Assembly: GCA_023260735.1 (NCBI GenBank)
Contig: JALQUL010000052.1
Span: 1 to 7,622, forward strand
Length of the DNA stretch: 7,622 nucleotides
Direction of reading: 5' to 3'
Source of the DNA: Limnohabitans sp.
GTDB lineage: Bacteria > Pseudomonadota > Gammaproteobacteria > Burkholderiales > Burkholderiaceae_C
Shown here: piece after piece, positions 4,654 through 7,622 of the stretch
Numbering within the stretch: position 1 is the first letter of the stretch
How the letters are laid out: each line of letters starts with the position of its first letter
Translations under genes and position numbers: made by a program
The notes under the pieces: model-generated
What the model was told of the DNA's origin: nothing
The model's input: the letters and a program-made list of their open reading frames with translations, nothing else
Database searches by the model: none

Positions 4654-5850
4654 ATGTATCCAATAGAAAATGTAAAAATGTGGGTGGGCGATGTGCCAGT
4701 AGAACCCAAAGCCTTAGAGCAAATTCAGGCCATTGCAAAGTTGCCAATTTTGGCTGGTCATATGGCCATTATGCCCGACGTACACGTTGGCATTGGTGCC
4801 ACTGTGGGCTCGGTTATTCCTACCCGTTCGGCGGTTATTCCGGCGGCAGTGGGGGTCGATATTGGTTGTGGGATGTGCGCTGCCCTCACCAACTTAACTG
4901 CTAACGATTTACCCGAGTCTTTGTACTCGATTAGAAACTCAATTGAAAAAGCCGTGCCAGTCGGTTTTGCCGAGCATAAAAAAGATTTACCTACGGTGTC
5001 AGGACCTTATGCCGATGTGCTGCGTAATAATTTAAAGGCTACGGTAGATGCTTTTGAAAAATTGGTTATTCTTAAAAAATTAGGCAATGCTAATTTTCAG
5101 AAGGTGGGAAAACAACTGGGCTCTTTAGGAGGTGGTAATCACTTTATAGAGCTGTGTCTAGATGCTGAAAACAGGGTGTGGATTATGTTGCACTCGGGTA
5201 GCCGTTTTATTGGCAATTTAATTGGTCATACCGCCATTGACATGGCTAAACAACAAGCGGCTAAGCGTGATTATGGTTTGGCCGACAAAAGCCTAGCTTG
5301 GTTAGATGAGGGTACGCCAGAATTTAATGCCTATATTGAGGCCATGCAATGGGCACAAGACTATGCAAGGCTGAACCGTGACACCATGATGAATTTGGTG
5401 AAAAGCACTTTGTTAGCTATTTTTCCGCACATGCAAATTGTGGGCGAGGTGGTGAATTGTCACCACAATTTCACTTCTTTAGAAGAGCATTTTGGTGAAA
5501 AAATATGGGTAACTCGTAAAGGGGCAGTTTCTGCACAAGCAGGTCAAATGGGTATTATTCCGGGTTCTATGGGAGCCAAATCTTTTATTGTGAAAGGTAG
5601 GGGTAACCACGATTCGTATTGTTCTTGCTCGCATGGTGCAGGTAGGGTTTATAGCCGAACAGGGGCTAAAAACTTCTTCTCGCTAGCCGATTTAGAGGCC
5701 CAAACCCAAGGCATAGAATGTAGAAAAGACGTGGGTGTAATTGATGAAATTCCATCGGCCTATAAAAACATCGACCAAGTAATGGCAGCCCAAACCGATT
5801 TAGTCGATGTGGTGCACACCCTTCAACAAGTCATGTGTATAAAAGGCTAA
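4654..5850 (+). CDS. rtcB: RNA-splicing/repair ligase RtcB
   Basis: This 398-aa protein is very close in length to E. coli RtcB (408 aa). RtcB joins RNA ends with 2',3'-cyclic phosphate or 3'-phosphate to 5'-OH ends, using GTP and Mn2+, through a guanylylated histidine. The signatures are in order: MPDVHVGIGATVGSVIPT (40-57), GVDIGCGM with metal ligands Asp69 and Cys72, GGGNHFIE with His163, LHSGSR with His180, HHNF with His270/His271, and the nucleotidyl-acceptor motif SHGAGR with His327 (His337 in E. coli). All expected catalytic and metal residues are present, so it should be active. No rtcA, rtcR or archease gene is in the window. A sigma54-like promoter at 4559 and a sigma70 promoter at 4226 precede it, and a weak terminator follows. 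It acts in the cytosol on broken tRNA, rRNA or mRNA. Confidence 0.97.
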   Translation: MYPIENVKMWVGDVPVEPKALEQIQAIAKLPILAGHMAIMPDVHVGIGATVGSVIPTRSAVIPAAVGVDIGCGMCAALTNLTANDLPESLYSIRNSIEKAVPVGFAEHKKDLPTVSGPYADVLRNNLKATVDAFEKLVILKKLGNANFQKVGKQLGSLGGGNHFIELCLDAENRVWIMLHSGSRFIGNLIGHTAIDMAKQQAAKRDYGLADKSLAWLDEGTPEFNAYIEAMQWAQDYARLNRDTMMNLVKSTLLAIFPHMQIVGEVVNCHHNFTSLEEHFGEKIWVTRKGAVSAQAGQMGIIPGSMGAKSFIVKGRGNHDSYCSCSHGAGRVYSRTGAKNFFSLADLEAQTQGIECRKDVGVIDEIPSAYKNIDQVMAAQTDLVDVVHTLQQVMCIKG

Positions 5851-5862
5851 ATCTAGCTGACA

Positions 5863-5889
5863 AAGCGCTTGCCAAGTTGCTTACTTTTT
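5863..5889 (+). terminator. Weak intrinsic terminator after rtcB
   Basis: AAGC (5863-5866) pairs with GCTT (5879-5882), and CTT with AAG inside (5868-5870 and 5874-5876). A run of five T follows at 5885-5889. The stem is interrupted and short, so termination would be partial. It separates rtcB from the ybhP-clsB pair. Confidence 0.4.
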
Positions 5890-5903
5890 GCCAATTCCTT
5901 GAA

Positions 5904-5932
5904 TTACCGTTTAAACTTGTCGTGTTTATAAT
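5904..5932 (+). promoter_or_regulatory. Probable promoter of ybhP-clsB
   Basis: A perfect TATAAT is at 5927-5932. The -35 at 17 bp (TTACCG, 5904-5909) is poor. The start site would be near 5939-5940, leaving only about 8 nt before the ATG at 5948, and no Shine-Dalgarno sequence is present, so ybhP may be translated from a very short leader. Confidence 0.45.
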
Positions 5933-5947
5933 TTATAGCTAAGTTCA

Positions 5948-6679
5948 ATGAATTCAATTAGAGTGGCCACTTGGAATATTCACAAAGGCGTGAATGGTTT
6001 AGGACCTAGGCGGCGGTTAGAAATTCACAATATTGGCTTGGCCCTAGAGCAATTTGATGCAGATGTTATTGCCTTGCAAGAAGTGCGCAAAGAAAATCGT
6101 AAATTGGCCAAACAGTTTACCCATTGGCCAGATTTACCACAGGCCGAGTTTTTAGCTCCTTTAGGTTATGAGTCGGTTTATAAAACCAATGCGATTACCA
6201 AACATGGTGAACATGGTAATGCGATGTTAAGTCGTTGGCCGGTTTTAAGCTTTACTCAGCAAGACATTTCTGACCACCGTTTTGAGCAAAGGGGTTTGCT
6301 ACATTCCGAGGTATTGATTCATCAACAAAATGTCCATATGATTGTGGTACATTTGGGATTAATCAATGCAAGTCGTCATCGACAAATTGCCGCTTTGGGG
6401 CGTTACATTAATCGGGAAGTGCCCGCTAATGCACCGCTTATTATTGCGGGTGATTTTAATGATTGGAACGAGCAGTTACATGGATTAATGCGTATTCATG
6501 ACTTGCATACCCTAGACACTCATCGCTTGCCTACTTTTCCGGCACGTTTTCCAGTGTTGCACATGGATAGGGTCTATGTGCGAGGCTTAGATTTAGTCAA
6601 TGCTCATGTTCCTCATGGTAGAACATGGGCTCGAATGTCAGACCACCTACCTTTAATTGTGGATATCAAACTCAAATGA
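5948..6679 (+). CDS. ybhP: Endonuclease/exonuclease/phosphatase (EEP) family protein, YbhP-like
   Basis: This 243-aa protein has the full set of EEP-fold motifs: TWNIHKG (Asn10), LQEVR (Glu45), HGNAMLSRWPV (from His88), VVHLGL (His135), GDFNDW (Asp169, Asn171), DRVYV (Asp207) and SDHLPL (Asp232, His233). These build the metal-dependent phosphodiester-hydrolysis site shared by DNase I, ExoIII and sphingomyelinases. It resembles E. coli YbhP along its length, including the RTW-x-x-x-SDH end. The substrate is not known; its constant partnership with clsB suggests a phospholipid-related or membrane-linked phosphodiester. No signal peptide is visible, so it is probably cytosolic. The ATG at 5948 is the only sensible start, since the conserved first strand begins four residues later. 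clsB begins three bases after the stop. Confidence 0.88.
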   Translation: MNSIRVATWNIHKGVNGLGPRRRLEIHNIGLALEQFDADVIALQEVRKENRKLAKQFTHWPDLPQAEFLAPLGYESVYKTNAITKHGEHGNAMLSRWPVLSFTQQDISDHRFEQRGLLHSEVLIHQQNVHMIVVHLGLINASRHRQIAALGRYINREVPANAPLIIAGDFNDWNEQLHGLMRIHDLHTLDTHRLPTFPARFPVLHMDRVYVRGLDLVNAHVPHGRTWARMSDHLPLIVDIKLK

Positions 6680-6682
6680 TCA

Positions 6683-7622
6683 ATGAACGTATTGCCCCAG
6701 TCTAAGCTTAACCCCAGCACCAACACCCAAACGATTGCCAATAATAAGCAAGATTTGAACGAGCTTAACGAATTGGTGTTGTTGAAAGGGGGCGAGCAAT
6801 TTTTTAGGGCTTTACAACAGTCATTTTTGCAGGCCAAACACTACATCGCACTAGAAACCTATATTTTTAATTTTGAAGCCCAGGGTGGCCAAGTCGCCCA
6901 GGCTTTATTGGAGGCTGCACTACGCGGGGTGCAGGTGCATGTTTTGGTCGATGGGGTGGGCACACCTAGTATTCCTACCCCGTGGTTACAAAAGCTCAAT
7001 AGTGCGGGTGTGCAGTGGATTCACTATATGCCTTTGGGTTCTATAGGTTTGTTATTTCCTAGTCGATGGCGCCGTTTACACCGAAAACTATGCGTCATAG
7101 ATGGTCGCACTGCATTTTGTGGTGGGATTAATATTTTGGATGATTTTTATGATCCTAATCATGGGGTTTTAGAGTCTCCTCGTTGGGATTTCACTTTGCA
7201 AATAACGGGCCCTTTAGTACAAACCATTGATGAAACCATGAAGGTTTTATGGTTTCGTAACTTGGCAAAAAATCTGGCCCAAACTAAAACTGTCGATGGT
7301 GTTAAAAACGCTTGGCAATTAATGACATTAGCCAACGAGCAGTTATTAATGGTGCAGTCAAAAAAAGATAGAAAACCTTCTGAACGCTTATTGCTTCGTG
7401 ACAATATTAAAAATCGTCGCAGAATAGAGCAAGCCTATTTATCGGCTTTTGCTAATGCTAAACAAGAAATTTTAATTGCCAACGCGTATTTTTTACCTGG
7501 TAAAAAAGTGCGTACTGCTTTGTTGCAGGCGGTGCAACGTGGAGTAAGAGTGAGGGTGTTGTTGCAAGGCCGATATGAATACTTTATGCAATACCATGCT
7601 TCCAGGGCCGTATATTTAGATT
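6683..7622 (+). CDS. clsB: Cardiolipin synthase ClsB, N-terminal part (cut by window edge)
   Basis: The frame is open for 313 codons to the window edge. After a polar start (residues 1-30) it shows the phospholipase D fold: LVLLKGGEQFF, ALETYIF, the first HKD motif LHRKLCVID followed by GGIN (His133, Lys135, Asp140, Asn150), then WDFTLQITGP and the start of the second half (ILIANAYFLPG, GVRVRVLLQG). ClsB-type enzymes make cardiolipin by phosphatidyl transfer between phospholipids at the inner membrane; E. coli ClsB can also form phosphatidylglycerol. The second HKD motif needed for catalysis lies beyond the edge. The ATG at 6683 follows the in-frame ybhP stop TGA and one codon, so there is no room for an earlier start. 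No Shine-Dalgarno sequence is seen, which suggests translational coupling to ybhP. In E. coli a ybhN gene completes the group. Confidence 0.9.
   Translation, partial: MNVLPQSKLNPSTNTQTIANNKQDLNELNELVLLKGGEQFFRALQQSFLQAKHYIALETYIFNFEAQGGQVAQALLEAALRGVQVHVLVDGVGTPSIPTPWLQKLNSAGVQWIHYMPLGSIGLLFPSRWRRLHRKLCVIDGRTAFCGGINILDDFYDPNHGVLESPRWDFTLQITGPLVQTIDETMKVLWFRNLAKNLAQTKTVDGVKNAWQLMTLANEQLLMVQSKKDRKPSERLLLRDNIKNRRRIEQAYLSAFANAKQEILIANAYFLPGKKVRTALLQAVQRGVRVRVLLQGRYEYFMQYHASRAVYLD

Noticed and set aside
4680..4904. Plus-strand open frame of 74 codons in another frame of rtcB
   Set aside because: It is fully inside rtcB and caused by its G-rich codons; no independent support.
6613..7404. Two minus-strand frames (6613-6837 and 7159-7404)
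   Set aside because: Both are antisense to ybhP-clsB, whose plus-strand products are clear family members.
1..7622. CRISPR arrays, insertion sequences, prophage genes or att sites
   Set aside because: No regularly spaced repeat array, transposase, integrase or terminal inverted repeat was seen on either strand.

Overview
The window looks like chromosomal DNA of a Gram-negative, moderately AT-rich bacterium, most likely a gammaproteobacterium. The evidence is two lipoproteins with a Lol-compatible +2 residue, an E. coli-type RtcB of 398 residues with a sigma54-like promoter in front of it, and a ybhP-clsB gene pair as in the E. coli ybhP/ybhO/ybhN locus. No species can be named from the sequence alone. 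No transposase, tRNA, rRNA or CRISPR array is visible.

Layout: (1) 1-370, minus strand: the first 123 residues of HsdM, the methylase subunit of a type I restriction-modification system, running off the left edge. (2) 371-828: a divergent intergenic region with palindromes and a helically phased triple GTTC motif. (3) 829-1293, plus strand: a 154-aa cytosolic protein that resembles the uncharacterised DUF1828 family. (4) 1314-2474 and 2833-3999, both minus strand: two tandem paralogous lipoproteins (386 and 388 aa) of unknown function, each with the same LVGC lipobox and six conserved cysteines in the mature part. (5) 4000-4653: a long non-coding-looking region with a consensus sigma70 promoter, local RNA hairpins, a 34-codon hydrophobic small ORF, a 30-bp imperfect direct repeat and a sigma54-like promoter. 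(6) 4654-5850, plus strand: rtcB, an RNA ligase with all expected metal and guanylylation residues. (7) 5948-6679 and 6683-7622, plus strand: ybhP (EEP-family hydrolase) and the 5' part of clsB (cardiolipin synthase), which runs off the right edge.

Functional reading: the left end is a probable defence locus (type I R-M plus a divergent DUF1828-like gene). The right end is RNA repair (RtcB) followed by a phospholipid-synthesis operon. The least explained parts are the paralogous lipoprotein pair and the roughly 400 bp upstream of rtcB, where two very different promoters are stacked and a short transcript or micro-protein may be made independently of rtcB. I found no clear evidence for a wholly new system; the rtcB upstream region is the best place to look.
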